DNA from: a virus
Virus record (IMG/VR): IMGVR_UViG_3300042476_000400
Span: 1 to 42,833 of that record
DNA: 42,833 bases
Direction: 5' to 3' (one strand)
This document shows positions 30,778 through 39,264 of the stretch, one piece after another. The stretch's first letter is position 1. Each line of letters starts with the position of its first letter. The position numbers and the translations under genes were made by a program. The notes under the pieces are model-generated. The model was not told the origin of the DNA. It worked only from the letters and a program-made list of their open reading frames with translations, and did not search any database.

Positions 30778-33255
30778 GTGCCCTACACCTACGCCAACCT
30801 GAAGTCCGAGTTGCAGCCGCTCCTGTGGCCACAGGGAGAGGCGGAGAACCTGATTCTCCCGCACAACAAGTTCTTCACGGAAGCGTTGATTGAGATCCAG
30901 CGTTGGGCGGACTGCTACCAATACAACAACAGCCAGCTCTACCGGGCCTGCTCGCGGTTCTACACCTGCGGGCTGAACGTGATGGAGGCTCCCGGTGCGT
31001 TGGTTGCTGGAAGCATCGCCAACACGATTCGCCGCCTGTCCGTCATTGACCAGATTGATCCGGCAACACAGCTTGAATCGGCGGCGGCCCCTGACCAGTG
31101 GTGTTCTCGCATCTACTACAAGCAGGTTCCCCATTGCGAGCTACTCAAGTATCAGCAGAAGGTGGCTTCCTGTTTGAGCTGTGGTGGCAACGCCAACTTC
31201 AGCGGTCTGTTCGGGTTCCCCGGCGCTTCGTGCCAGAAGGGGAACTTTCCGACGCCGACGGACGCGGAGTATCTCGCCAGCCCTGCGCTCCCGTTGGGAC
31301 ATCACTACCAGCCGCAAGCCTCCACGGACTCCCGATGGGGACGCTCCCGGCATGGTGTCTGGTCGCTGGAGCGGGGCCGCATTTACCTCGCGCCGTGGCT
31401 CCAGAGCACCGAGACGGTGATTGTGGAGTGGGACGGCATCAAAGCTGACTGGGATTCTCTCGACCTCGTGGTGGACAACGCACAGCTCAAGCGAGCGGTG
31501 CGCTACTACGTTCTCTGGAATCACCTGAAGGACTACGAGCGGGACGACGTGGCGGCAGCGCAGGCGGAGAAGGATTGGATCATGGCTCTGCGCGGCCTCA
31601 TGCGGGATTGCCGAGAGGAAACCCGTGTGCGTGGCTGCGAGGGCAGCAATGCGCGGCAGGCGGACATTCGCATCAATGGAGATCCAGAGCCGATTCCAGC
31701 CACATTGCAGTATCCCGGCAACGGTGGGAGCGCTGGCGCTGGCGGTTCAAATCCGGGTGGAGCTGGAGGGGGAGTCCCTGGATGTGTTCCGGTCGAAGCT
31801 CCTGAATTTGATCCGCCGTCCGGTGCGATTGTTACCTATCCAACGTGGGTCACGATCACGTCTGCAACAGATGGTGCGGAGATTTACTTCACCACGGATG
31901 GATCAGAGCCAACCCGCGCAAGCAATCGTTACAGCGGTCCTTTCCAGCTTGCTTCTGGATACAGCATCAACGCTGTCGCATTCCTTGGCGTCTGCCCGTC
32001 TCCTGAGAACTCGTCGGACTACATCTCGGCGCAGGACTACCTGAATCCTCCTGACGATCCTACCAAGACCGGCTCTGCTCCAGTGCTGACAGTTCTTTGC
32101 ACTGATACAGACCGAGCTGGACGTTGGTATGTGTTCACCCCGGATGGTAGCAAGGACATCAACTGGAGGCTTGAGTTTGCCTTCAACGCTGGCTCCACAG
32201 TAAAGCGGCTGGAGATGTATGAGACGGATGAGAATGGCGTCTGGTCAAGTGGCCGAGCGTGGGCTACTCAGTATCTCATCAACGGCAATTTTGCCACATT
32301 CCCGCTGGTGCTTGATGACGGTGGGCAGATTAACCATGCTTATACAACAAACCTGAACGAGCCGGGTGACGACGCTCATTCGTGGGCTATGTTTGGAGAG
32401 TCGGTTGGTCGTCCGAGCACTGGTTCTCACTACAAGCTGATAATCTTTCTTGAGGACGGAACGAAGTTTTACACCACTCACAGCATTGAGTGCGTAGGGG
32501 AAGACCCGGAAGAGGGGTGCATTGAGCTTGAGGCAAACGATCAAGGGGAAGTTTCATACACTTTCAACATTGGAACAAAGCTTAGCCCTGATGGAACGAT
32601 TGTTCCGGCGGTGGTTGTAACGGGAACATGGGTGGTGTTCGTTCTGGATGGGCAGTGGGTTCTTGGCAGGGTTGAAGCAGTTGATTCCAACGGCAATAGC
32701 GTGACACTTGATCCGTCTTCGTTCGTTCCCGGCGTGAGGTATGCCCCTGGAGATGTGGTTGTTCTTTCCGGTGTATCCGCAGGTGGAGTTACTGGCAGTG
32801 GTGGATGCGTGATTCTCCCACCGATACCGCCGACTACAACCACGACAACAACTGGAGGTAGCACTACAACTACAACTGCGGCACCTGATTTGTGCTGCGA
32901 TGATCTTCCGAACAGCCTTATTATTGGTGGCGGTTACGGATCACTTCCAGCATCCGGTGGATTCAGTTTTGGCCTTGGGGCTGTCTGCACAAAGCAGGTT
33001 GTTGGCGGTGAGGTTCAATACGTCGGAACCGTGAGCGAAATTGTCACATACGCCAATGCGCCGGGATATTTTGGTGATGCGTCTTTTGTGTTCAGGAGAA
33101 ATTCTGAAACGTGCATTTGGACGTTGGAGCAAACTCTGAACAGTCCTTTGGATGGAAGTGTAACTGAGTCTGGAACAAGTTCTCAAAACTGGTGTCAGGA
33201 GCGGCAGCTGGAGAGTGTTGTCGTGTTTGGCGGATTTACAGGAGTCCAGATATGA
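30778..33255 (+). CDS. connector-like virion protein with CHB_HEX_C-type Ig-like domain
   Basis: An 825-residue chimera from GTG 30778. Residues 1-310 look like a head-tail connector/adaptor (LKSELQPLLWPQG, EALIEIQRWADCYQ) with a Cys-rich block near 150. A Gly-rich linker (about 315-340) leads to a chitobiase-C/CHB_HEX_C_1-type domain (about 340-408: IYFTTDGSEPT, YSGPFQL). Further beta-rich segments follow, then a Thr-rich linker (TTTTTTTGGSTTTTT, about 690) and a C-terminal beta domain. Such outer domains decorate virions and may bind glycans. The Thr run is a candidate O-glycosylation site. Role of the N-terminal part is inferred from position. Confidence 0.68.
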   Translation: MPYTYANLKSELQPLLWPQGEAENLILPHNKFFTEALIEIQRWADCYQYNNSQLYRACSRFYTCGLNVMEAPGALVAGSIANTIRRLSVIDQIDPATQLESAAAPDQWCSRIYYKQVPHCELLKYQQKVASCLSCGGNANFSGLFGFPGASCQKGNFPTPTDAEYLASPALPLGHHYQPQASTDSRWGRSRHGVWSLERGRIYLAPWLQSTETVIVEWDGIKADWDSLDLVVDNAQLKRAVRYYVLWNHLKDYERDDVAAAQAEKDWIMALRGLMRDCREETRVRGCEGSNARQADIRINGDPEPIPATLQYPGNGGSAGAGGSNPGGAGGGVPGCVPVEAPEFDPPSGAIVTYPTWVTITSATDGAEIYFTTDGSEPTRASNRYSGPFQLASGYSINAVAFLGVCPSPENSSDYISAQDYLNPPDDPTKTGSAPVLTVLCTDTDRAGRWYVFTPDGSKDINWRLEFAFNAGSTVKRLEMYETDENGVWSSGRAWATQYLINGNFATFPLVLDDGGQINHAYTTNLNEPGDDAHSWAMFGESVGRPSTGSHYKLIIFLEDGTKFYTTHSIECVGEDPEEGCIELEANDQGEVSYTFNIGTKLSPDGTIVPAVVVTGTWVVFVLDGQWVLGRVEAVDSNGNSVTLDPSSFVPGVRYAPGDVVVLSGVSAGGVTGSGGCVILPPIPPTTTTTTTGGSTTTTTAAPDLCCDDLPNSLIIGGGYGSLPASGGFSFGLGAVCTKQVVGGEVQYVGTVSEIVTYANAPGYFGDASFVFRRNSETCIWTLEQTLNSPLDGSVTESGTSSQNWCQERQLESVVVFGGFTGVQI

Positions 33256-33281
33256 AAGTCGCACCTAAATCCTGAACAGAT

Positions 33282-33428
33282 ATGCGCTTCGACCGAATCA
33301 TAGAAACTCCCTGCGAGACGCCGGGGACTAGCGTGACAACGACAACCGGCAGTGATTCAACGTCCACCACCGGAAGCGGTGCCACTAGCACAACCGCTGG
33401 TGACTCGACAACGACTACGCCTGCATGA
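33282..33428 (+). CDS. 48-residue Thr/Ser-rich mucin-like protein
   Basis: ATG 33282 to TGA 33428, overlapping the next gene in ATGA. After MRFDRIIETPCETPG the chain is 16 Thr and 7 Ser among its last 36 residues, with Gly/Asp/Ala spacers (TTTTGSDSTSTTGSG). There is no signal peptide and no SD. The composition resembles an extended mucin-type linker, as in the Thr run of the preceding gene. It lies at the start of the glycosyltransferase block, so it is a prime candidate acceptor. It was too short for ordinary gene calling. Confidence 0.6.
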   Translation: MRFDRIIETPCETPGTSVTTTTGSDSTSTTGSGATSTTAGDSTTTTPA

Positions 33429-33733
33429 ACATCTCCTTCGTCCCATTCCACGGCTTCTGGGTGCCTATCATTGGAGTGGACGAGCAGGAAACGCTGAACG
33501 AATGCGCTGATTGCCACGACCAGTTCGACCTGCTACAGATTCGGCTAAACCAAGACGGGTGGTTTAGATGCGACCGATGCACAGCCCGGAACGACAAGTA
33601 TCTGACAGAACAACATGCGCTTCGTAATCAAGTATCCCACCAGGGGCAGGCCGGGGCAGTTCATCCGGCAGGTGCAGAAGTATCGGGCATTCCTTTCCCG
33701 CCGCAATCCAGTCCGCTTTGTGGTGTCCATTGA
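33425..33733 (+). CDS. zinc-ribbon hypothetical protein
   Basis: A 102-residue protein starting in ATGA. The first ~60 residues hold CADCHDQF and CDRCTARN, a two-pair zinc ribbon. The last ~40 residues lie in a 119-nt overlap with the next gene in another frame and look unstructured. The N-terminal ribbon is well supported; the exact 3' part is less certain. Function unknown. Confidence 0.6.
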   Translation: MNISFVPFHGFWVPIIGVDEQETLNECADCHDQFDLLQIRLNQDGWFRCDRCTARNDKYLTEQHALRNQVSHQGQAGAVHPAGAEVSGIPFPPQSSPLCGVH

Positions 33734-34271
33734 CGAGGACGACCGGACGATGCACGCCGCCGACGTGCAGGCGTTTATCTCCCGGCAGCGCGACATGAAG
33801 GTGTATGTCGGCGCATCGAAGGGGAAGATTGAGGCTGTCAACGCGAACTTCGACAAGCTGGGCGACTACGACGTGCTCATCCTCGCCTCCGACGACATGG
33901 TGCCACAGGTGCGCAACTACGATGTCACCATTGAGCAGTTGATGATGAAGCACTTCCCAAATCTGGACGGCTGCCTGCACTTTGATGACGGCCTTAACAA
34001 GCATGGCCTGAACACGATGCCGATAGCGGGGAAGAAGCTGATCGACTCGTGGGGTTACATCTACCACCCCTCGTATCGTTCGGAGTTCTGCGATAACGAG
34101 TTCCAAGATGTGACTGAGAGGGATGGTAAATCGGTCAAGTCTCCGCTCTGCCTGTTCAAGCACGAGTGGGCAAAGACAGGCAAGGATGCCACATTCATTC
34201 GCAACAGTAATTTGTGGTGTGTGGACAAACCGAACTACGAGCGGAGGAAGGCTGCTGGCTTCCCCAAATGA
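33615..34271 (+). CDS. GT-A-type glycosyltransferase
   Basis: A 218-residue protein with GT-A features: KYPTRGRPGQF and FVVSIDEDDRTM near the N-terminus, then DVLILASDDMVPQ (SDD at 92-94), the metal/nucleotide-binding acidic motif. ATG 33615 lies inside the zinc-ribbon gene. First transferase of the island. Donor and acceptor sugar cannot be told. It ends in an ATGA overlap with the next transferase. Confidence 0.75.
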   Translation: MRFVIKYPTRGRPGQFIRQVQKYRAFLSRRNPVRFVVSIDEDDRTMHAADVQAFISRQRDMKVYVGASKGKIEAVNANFDKLGDYDVLILASDDMVPQVRNYDVTIEQLMMKHFPNLDGCLHFDDGLNKHGLNTMPIAGKKLIDSWGYIYHPSYRSEFCDNEFQDVTERDGKSVKSPLCLFKHEWAKTGKDATFIRNSNLWCVDKPNYERRKAAGFPK

Positions 34272-34825
34272 GCCTATTCGTTCTCAGCATCCTCATTTGC
34301 ACCCTGCCAGAGCGTGCGATGTTTCTGCGTCGCCTGATGGCATCACTTGAAAAGCAGGCTCGCGGATTCCCAGTCGAAATCCTGACCGACAATCGCGGCA
34401 AGAACATCTCCATCGGAGCCAAGCGGAACGCACTTATGAAGCGGGCCAGAGGGGAATACGTCGCATTTGTGGATGATGACGACGAGGTGGCAGCGAATTA
34501 CGTTCAGCTCGTCCTGCAAGCCCTCCGCTCAAAGCCGGACTGCGCCGAGCTGCGTGGCGAGATTACCACTGACGGGAAGAACCCAAAGCCGTTTATCCAC
34601 ACTGTCACCTGCCAGAAGTGGCACGAGAAGGATGGCGTCTATTGGAGGATGCCAAACCACCTGAATGCGATTCGCCTCGATCTGGCACTTCAAGCTGGAT
34701 TCCCCGAGAAGAGCTTTGGGGAAGACCACGACTTCAGCAAGCGTGTTCAGCCCTTCTTGAAGACCCAGGGAGACATCCCGCAGACGATCTACTACTATCG
34801 CTATCGAAGTAAGAAACGCGCTTGA
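34268..34825 (+). CDS. GT2-type glycosyltransferase
   Basis: A 185-residue protein, ATG 34268 (ATGA). VLSILICTLPERAMFL starts the nucleotide-binding fold. GEYVAFVDDDDEV (DDDD at 69-72) is the DxD-like metal site, and GEDHDFSKRV (about 155) matches the acceptor-side ED region of GT2. Short for GT2, so a minimal catalytic domain. The stop codon TGA lies in the -35 of the next promoter. Confidence 0.8.
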   Translation: MSLFVLSILICTLPERAMFLRRLMASLEKQARGFPVEILTDNRGKNISIGAKRNALMKRARGEYVAFVDDDDEVAANYVQLVLQALRSKPDCAELRGEITTDGKNPKPFIHTVTCQKWHEKDGVYWRMPNHLNAIRLDLALQAGFPEKSFGEDHDFSKRVQPFLKTQGDIPQTIYYYRYRSKKRA

Positions 34826-34850
34826 CACCCGCCAAAGCTGGCGGTTAGAT
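34822..34850 (+). promoter_or_regulatory. strong sigma70-like promoter with spacer palindrome
   Basis: TTGACA (34822-34827), 17-bp spacer, TTAGAT (34845-34850). The spacer holds CCGCCA-AAGC-TGGCGG (34829-34844), a hairpin/operator-like inverted repeat. The TGA of TTGACA is the stop of the upstream transferase. Leader to ATG 34980 is about 120 nt. Confidence 0.72.
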
Positions 34851-34855
34851 GGAAC

Positions 34856-34891
34856 GCACCGGGCAGTCCATCTGACAAGCCTGCCCGGTGC
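34856..34891 (+). other. leader stem-loop
   Basis: GCACCGGGCAG (34856-34866) and CTGCCCGGTGC (34881-34891) pair perfectly over 11 bp with a 14-nt loop, just after the predicted start of transcription. No T-tract follows, so it is more likely a stability or regulatory hairpin than a terminator. The rest of the 155-bp gap holds only a 13-codon frame. Confidence 0.65.
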
Positions 34892-34979
34892 TAACATCAA
34901 CCAACATGCGCGAATGATTGACGCTGAAGAAACCCTTTCAGGAATGTCCCTCTAAGTCAATCAGCACTCGGCATCCTCA

Positions 34980-35777
34980 ATGAAAAACGTAGTCTCGTAT
35001 TCGCTGTTCTGGGCCGGAAAAGACGATCACGCCAAGCTCTACACGAACGGCCTTCGGGCCACTGTTCTCGCGCACCACAGCATCTATCCCGGCTGGGAGC
35101 TGCGTATCCACCACGACGGCACGCTGCATCTCGACAAGGATTCCGAGCGGCTGATTGCTTTTGCAGAACTCGGGCTGGTGAAGCTCGTGCATGTGAAGCC
35201 TGCGACGCGCATCTGTGAAGCGATGCTGTGGCGGATGCTGCCAGTGTTCGACCAGAGCGTTGGCTACACGCTTTGCCGCGACCTTGACTCGCTGGTGATT
35301 CCACGTGAGCGGCTGATGACGGAGGACTTCATCAAGAGCGGTGCCGGGATGCACTGCATCAACGACCACCCGCAGCATGGGGCTCCCATCATGGGTGGAA
35401 TGTGCTCTTTCAAGGGCGACATCTTCCGGCGTCTCACCGACAAGGATTCCTTCGAGCGGATGATTGCCGGGTTCTCACTCGACCGGCACGGGGACGATCA
35501 GGATTTGCTGATGACGCGCATCTGGCCGGTCATGCAGCATTCGCTCTGCGAGCATCGCATCTCGGGGCGTGAACAGACCCCCGGCGCGATGGCCAGCTTC
35601 AAATACACCAGCACGAAGGAGTCCGAAATCAAGGACATGACGGATGCGGTGCGAGATCGTGCCGACATGCTCATTCCGTTCCTCGGCGTTCCGGGGTTCG
35701 ACTACAAGCGCGTCGAGGAGTTCTTTCTGAAAGAGGGTCATCCGCAGATTTCAAAGCTGGTCAATTCCATCCCGTGA
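34980..35777 (+). CDS. glycosyltransferase (GT-A, DxD)
   Basis: A 265-residue protein. YTLCRDLDSLVIPRER holds a DxD motif (D101, D103). GDDQDLLMTRIW (about 170) is the downstream acidic/aromatic region. The arrangement resembles GT8/GT32-like sugar transferases that put a sugar on from a nucleotide donor. It starts a second transcript of the island, behind the promoter at 34822. Donor unknown. Confidence 0.72.
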   Translation: MKNVVSYSLFWAGKDDHAKLYTNGLRATVLAHHSIYPGWELRIHHDGTLHLDKDSERLIAFAELGLVKLVHVKPATRICEAMLWRMLPVFDQSVGYTLCRDLDSLVIPRERLMTEDFIKSGAGMHCINDHPQHGAPIMGGMCSFKGDIFRRLTDKDSFERMIAGFSLDRHGDDQDLLMTRIWPVMQHSLCEHRISGREQTPGAMASFKYTSTKESEIKDMTDAVRDRADMLIPFLGVPGFDYKRVEEFFLKEGHPQISKLVNSIP

Positions 35778-36460
35778 ACACGATTTTCAACTACAACTCC
35801 ATCAGCCTTGCCACACTGGGGCGGCTGAACGCATTTGCCACGATGGCTTACTCCACGGTGCAAGGCATCCAGCACACCTACCTTGCGGCTCGTGACATCG
35901 TGCAGCGCGGCATCCCCGGAGCCTTCGTGGAGTGCGGGGTGGCGAACGGCGCACAGGTTTGCTCGATGGCGGAAGCCAATGGTAAGTTCGCCCGCGAGTT
36001 CCACCTGTTCGATTCCTTCCAAGGCATCCCGATGGCTGGCCCGAACGACCACGACCAACCTGGCATTGGCAAGTTCGTGGTGGACCAGAACCTCCCTCTG
36101 CGCGAACGCTTGGTGTCCAGCGGAATCAGCTCCAGCTCAGTGCAGAACGTGAAGAACAATCTCGCCAAGCACGGCTTCGGGGCTGGCTACAAGTTCCATG
36201 TCGGATGGTTTCAGGACACGGTGCCGGTCGTGGAGACTGGTCCGATTGCGCTGCTCCGACTGGATGGCGACCTCTACGAATCCACGAAGGTCTGCCTTGA
36301 GCATCTCTTCCCGAAGATTGTTCCGGGTGGTGCAATGATTCTGGACGACTACCCGCTTCCCGGTTCCCGCAAAGCGTGGGAGGAATACTGCGAGCAGCAC
36401 AAGTTGAACCTCACGCCGATCATCGCCTGTGACACGGGCGCAGCCTACTTCCAACTGTGA
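35774..36460 (+). CDS. TylF/MycF-family O-methyltransferase
   Basis: A 228-residue protein starting at GTG 35774 (GTGA overlap). FVECGVANGAQVCSMAEA is the SAM-binding motif I. HLFDSFQGIPM matches the conserved TylF/macrocin O-methyltransferase segment, and IALLRLDGDLYESTK with MILDDYP supplies the metal-binding acids. Known members methylate sugar hydroxyls. Among glycosyltransferases, the likely substrate is a glycan unit of the island's product. Confidence 0.85.
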   Translation: MNTIFNYNSISLATLGRLNAFATMAYSTVQGIQHTYLAARDIVQRGIPGAFVECGVANGAQVCSMAEANGKFAREFHLFDSFQGIPMAGPNDHDQPGIGKFVVDQNLPLRERLVSSGISSSSVQNVKNNLAKHGFGAGYKFHVGWFQDTVPVVETGPIALLRLDGDLYESTKVCLEHLFPKIVPGGAMILDDYPLPGSRKAWEEYCEQHKLNLTPIIACDTGAAYFQL

Positions 36461-37311
36461 GCATCGCCGTCGTCTATCTTGCTTCTCCGAGGGACTGGTC
36501 ACACCAAAAGTGGACCCGGTTGGAGTGCCTGCGGGCTTCATTGAAGCTGCTGCGGAAGTTTGCTCCACCGTGGCCGGTCATCATTTTCCACGAGAACTAT
36601 CGCAAGGAAGATGAGGAGTTTCTTCGTGCAGTCTATCCTGACATCACGTTCTCGCAGGTGGACTTCTCCACGCACATTCACCGCTACAAGCCGGGTTATC
36701 GTGACGCTCGGGTTGGAACCTACGGCTACGGGATGATGTGCCGCTTCTTCAGCGGGGTGATGCAGGTTCATCCGCTGCTGAATCCCTACACGCACTACAT
36801 CCGGCTGGACGATGACTCCTACATCCAGAGCCCGATCACGCCTGAGATTGTTCAGCGAATCCTCTCCAACGACTACACCTATCGCTGCACCTTCGAGGAC
36901 TACTCGCCATCGCTGTGGGATTACTCCATTGAGTTCATGCGGAAGAACGGTCTGCCAGTGGACCCGAAGCTGCGCACCATCGCAACGGCTCCCTACACCA
37001 ACTACCACTCCAGCAGCATCCGGCTCTGGAAGCATCACGTCGTTCGGGAATACCTGCGGGGAATCGAGGAGCAAGACGGCTGTATCACGAAGGGGTGGGA
37101 TGACGCCATCATTCAGGGTGTGATTGCCAAGATGATCTGCCCCGTGCTCGGCTACGGTGTTCATCTGGAAAACGGCTTCTGCTATCGCCATAACCAGCAC
37201 TGCTCGCATCGCCCTGGGCATGGCCATTCAGAGCTGTGCTTGGATGGAAACGACGAGCACCACAAGGGCGACATTAACTACCAGTGGGGTCCACCGAAAT
37301 CAATATGCTGA
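36457..37311 (+). CDS. GT15-like (KRE2/MNT1) mannosyltransferase-type protein
   Basis: A 284-residue protein from GTG 36457. HENYRKEDEEFLR, CRFFSGVMQVHPLLNPYTHYIRLDDDSYI (acidic motif 117-120) and YTNYHSSSI followed by GWDDAII (214-217) follow the block order of GT15 enzymes, fungal alpha-1,2-mannosyltransferases that act on protein-linked glycans. The FFSG and HPLL spacing is the strongest link. It is shorter than fungal enzymes and lacks a membrane anchor. Donor GDP-mannose is family knowledge, not visible here. Confidence 0.68.
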   Translation: MSIAVVYLASPRDWSHQKWTRLECLRASLKLLRKFAPPWPVIIFHENYRKEDEEFLRAVYPDITFSQVDFSTHIHRYKPGYRDARVGTYGYGMMCRFFSGVMQVHPLLNPYTHYIRLDDDSYIQSPITPEIVQRILSNDYTYRCTFEDYSPSLWDYSIEFMRKNGLPVDPKLRTIATAPYTNYHSSSIRLWKHHVVREYLRGIEEQDGCITKGWDDAIIQGVIAKMICPVLGYGVHLENGFCYRHNQHCSHRPGHGHSELCLDGNDEHHKGDINYQWGPPKSIC

Positions 37312-38027
37312 CCAGAGTGATAGCGGTGACGCAGCTTGGCCAAGGCGTTCATTCAAAGTTCGCCAAGCGGAACCTCCATGTCAGGAACACGCTGATTCCA
37401 TCTCTCGCTCAAATCGGACTTTCAGCGGAAATCTTCCCAGCCATAATCGGTTCATCCGTGAAGGTGAGCGGTGGAGCCGCGCTGCATGATTCGCTGGAGA
37501 TTCCGCTTGGGGAAGGCTGCATTGGGAACCTGCTTTCAAACTACGAGCTTTGGAAGTTGAGTGTCACCACCGGCCAATCGGTGCTCATCCTTGAGGATGA
37601 CGCCATCCTGCCGTCGCAGAACGCACAGTTTGTGGCTGATGCGATTCGGTCCTTTCAGCAGTCCCACCAAGATCAGCCGGACATCCTCTACCTGCTTTCG
37701 CAGTCACCATTCATCAAGGACACCTTCAAGCGGTATGCTCCGAGCGAGCTGAAGGCGATAAACAACAGCATCTCCCGGCTGATTCGCACCAGCGACCTCG
37801 CCTGCACGGCAGCTTACATGGTGACACCTTTCTCGGCTCGCCGCCTGATGGAGCGTATCACAAAGTCGAAGACGATTCCGACGGACGGCTACGTTCACAC
37901 CGCGCAGATGGATGGCGCTATTGGAATCGTTGTTCAAACGGACCCAACTAAGGGGTTTATGCTGAACGAGAACTGGGCGGAGTGGAATCACAAACACGAT
38001 CCTTCGGTGAAGATGGAGCCGTCGTGA
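37305..38027 (+). CDS. GT25-like glycosyltransferase
   Basis: A 240-residue protein; ATG 37305 overlaps the upstream stop by 7 nt. LGEGCIGNLLSNYELWKL (about 69) and SVLILEDDAIL (LEDD 96-99) are the two hallmark blocks of GT25, the LPS/LOS galactosyl-type and procollagen glycosyltransferase family. FMLNENWAEWN near the C-terminus fits its later part. It probably extends the glycan made by the island. Confidence 0.82.
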   Translation: MLTRVIAVTQLGQGVHSKFAKRNLHVRNTLIPSLAQIGLSAEIFPAIIGSSVKVSGGAALHDSLEIPLGEGCIGNLLSNYELWKLSVTTGQSVLILEDDAILPSQNAQFVADAIRSFQQSHQDQPDILYLLSQSPFIKDTFKRYAPSELKAINNSISRLIRTSDLACTAAYMVTPFSARRLMERITKSKTIPTDGYVHTAQMDGAIGIVVQTDPTKGFMLNENWAEWNHKHDPSVKMEPS

Positions 38028-38740
38028 AAATCTCCTGCGCCACACTCACCTACGCCCGCACGGGGATGCTGGAGGAAGCCATCGAGAGCTTTCTCCGGCA
38101 GGACTATCCCAACAAGGAGATGGTGATCTACAACACCTACGAGCGGCAACATCTGGTGTGCAACTCTCCCGGCGTGCGCGTCATCAATGCCTACTCAAGA
38201 CCGGCCACCCTCGGTGAAACCCGGAACAAGTGCATCGAGAAGTGCGAAGGGGAGTTCATCCTCAACCTCGATGACGACGACATCATCCTGCCGGGATACC
38301 TCTCATGGCTGGTATCCAGGCTGGAAGGCCGGGATTGGATTCGGCAGGACCGCCGCTTCTGCCTGCGCAACGGGAGGATTGTAGGGATGGCCGAGCAAGC
38401 CACCAACCAGTCGCTTTTCAGGAAGTCGGCTTGGGCGGCTGTCGGAGGGTTCCCCCACGAGAACTCCGGGGAGGACAAGGGTTTTAGAAGACTGCTGGCT
38501 AATCGTCATGGTGGAGCGCGGGTGGAATGCCGCCCGCAAGACGCTGGATTCCTTTACCGCTGGCATTCCAACAACATCTCCCGCACGGGACCAGACCGAC
38601 CGGGGCAGCTCAATGGAATGCAGACCACCAAGCGTCTCGTAATGAAGGCCATGCCGAAGCGGGGCAAGGTAACGCTGCATCCTCGCTGGGGAGTGGACTA
38701 CTGGCAGCTCACACGGGAATATCTCAAAGCGCACCCATGA
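38024..38740 (+). CDS. GT2-type glycosyltransferase
   Basis: A 238-residue protein from GTG 38024 (GTGA). ISCATLTYARTGMLEEAIESFLRQDYPNK is a typical GT2 start, FILNLDDDDIIL holds the metal site (DDDD 83-86) and GEDKGFRRLL the ED-like acceptor motif. C-terminal YRWHSNNISRTG is common in phage GT2 proteins. Confidence 0.87.
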   Translation: MKISCATLTYARTGMLEEAIESFLRQDYPNKEMVIYNTYERQHLVCNSPGVRVINAYSRPATLGETRNKCIEKCEGEFILNLDDDDIILPGYLSWLVSRLEGRDWIRQDRRFCLRNGRIVGMAEQATNQSLFRKSAWAAVGGFPHENSGEDKGFRRLLANRHGGARVECRPQDAGFLYRWHSNNISRTGPDRPGQLNGMQTTKRLVMKAMPKRGKVTLHPRWGVDYWQLTREYLKAHP

Positions 38741-39264
38741 AAAGCGACGTGGATATTCAACCCTTATCGCATCCCGTTCTCGACGCCTGCTGCGGAAGCC
38801 GGATGATGTGGATGGACAAGGCTGATAGCCGGGTGACGTTCGTGGACAGGAGGGATTGCGACTACACAATCGCTCCCGACCGAGCCTACCCGAGCGGCAC
38901 CACCATTCGCGTGCGACCCGACGTGGTGGCGGACTTCACCGCGCTGCCGTTTCCAGACAACTCGTTCTGGCACATTGTCTTCGACCCACCCCACATCATC
39001 CGCAATGCGGAACTTGGCACGGTGACGAAGAAATACGGCTGCCTGAACGGCGAGTGGAAGGAGATGCTACGGATCGGGTTTGCTGAATGCTTCCGAGTCC
39101 TAAAGCCGAACGGAACGCTGATTTTTAAGTGGTGCGAAACGCAGATTCCACTGAAGGACATTCTGGCGCTTACACCGGAGAAGCCGCTCTACGGCCACAA
39201 AGGGGGCCAGAAATCAGTCACCCACTGGGTCGCATTTCTAAAGCCTGACAAATCCAACCCATGA
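38737..39264 (+). CDS. class I SAM-dependent methyltransferase
   Basis: A 175-residue protein, ATG 38737 (ATGA). LDACCGSRMMW near the N-terminus, FPDNSFWHIVFDPPH (DPPH catalytic-type motif) and FRVLKPNGTLIFKWCE define a common phage methyltransferase family. YGHKGGQKSVTHWVAFLKP closes it. The substrate is unknown; DNA or a glycan/small molecule are both possible. A close paralogue lies at 39469-40011. Confidence 0.85.
   Translation: MKSDVDIQPLSHPVLDACCGSRMMWMDKADSRVTFVDRRDCDYTIAPDRAYPSGTTIRVRPDVVADFTALPFPDNSFWHIVFDPPHIIRNAELGTVTKKYGCLNGEWKEMLRIGFAECFRVLKPNGTLIFKWCETQIPLKDILALTPEKPLYGHKGGQKSVTHWVAFLKPDKSNP

Noticed and set aside
33252-33275. 7-codon frame MKVAPKS between the connector-like gene and the Thr-rich gene
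   Set aside because: Too short to support, although its ATG overlaps a stop in ATGA.
34916-34957. 13-codon frame in the leader before the 34980 transferase
   Set aside because: No start signal or family support; noted only as content of the gap.
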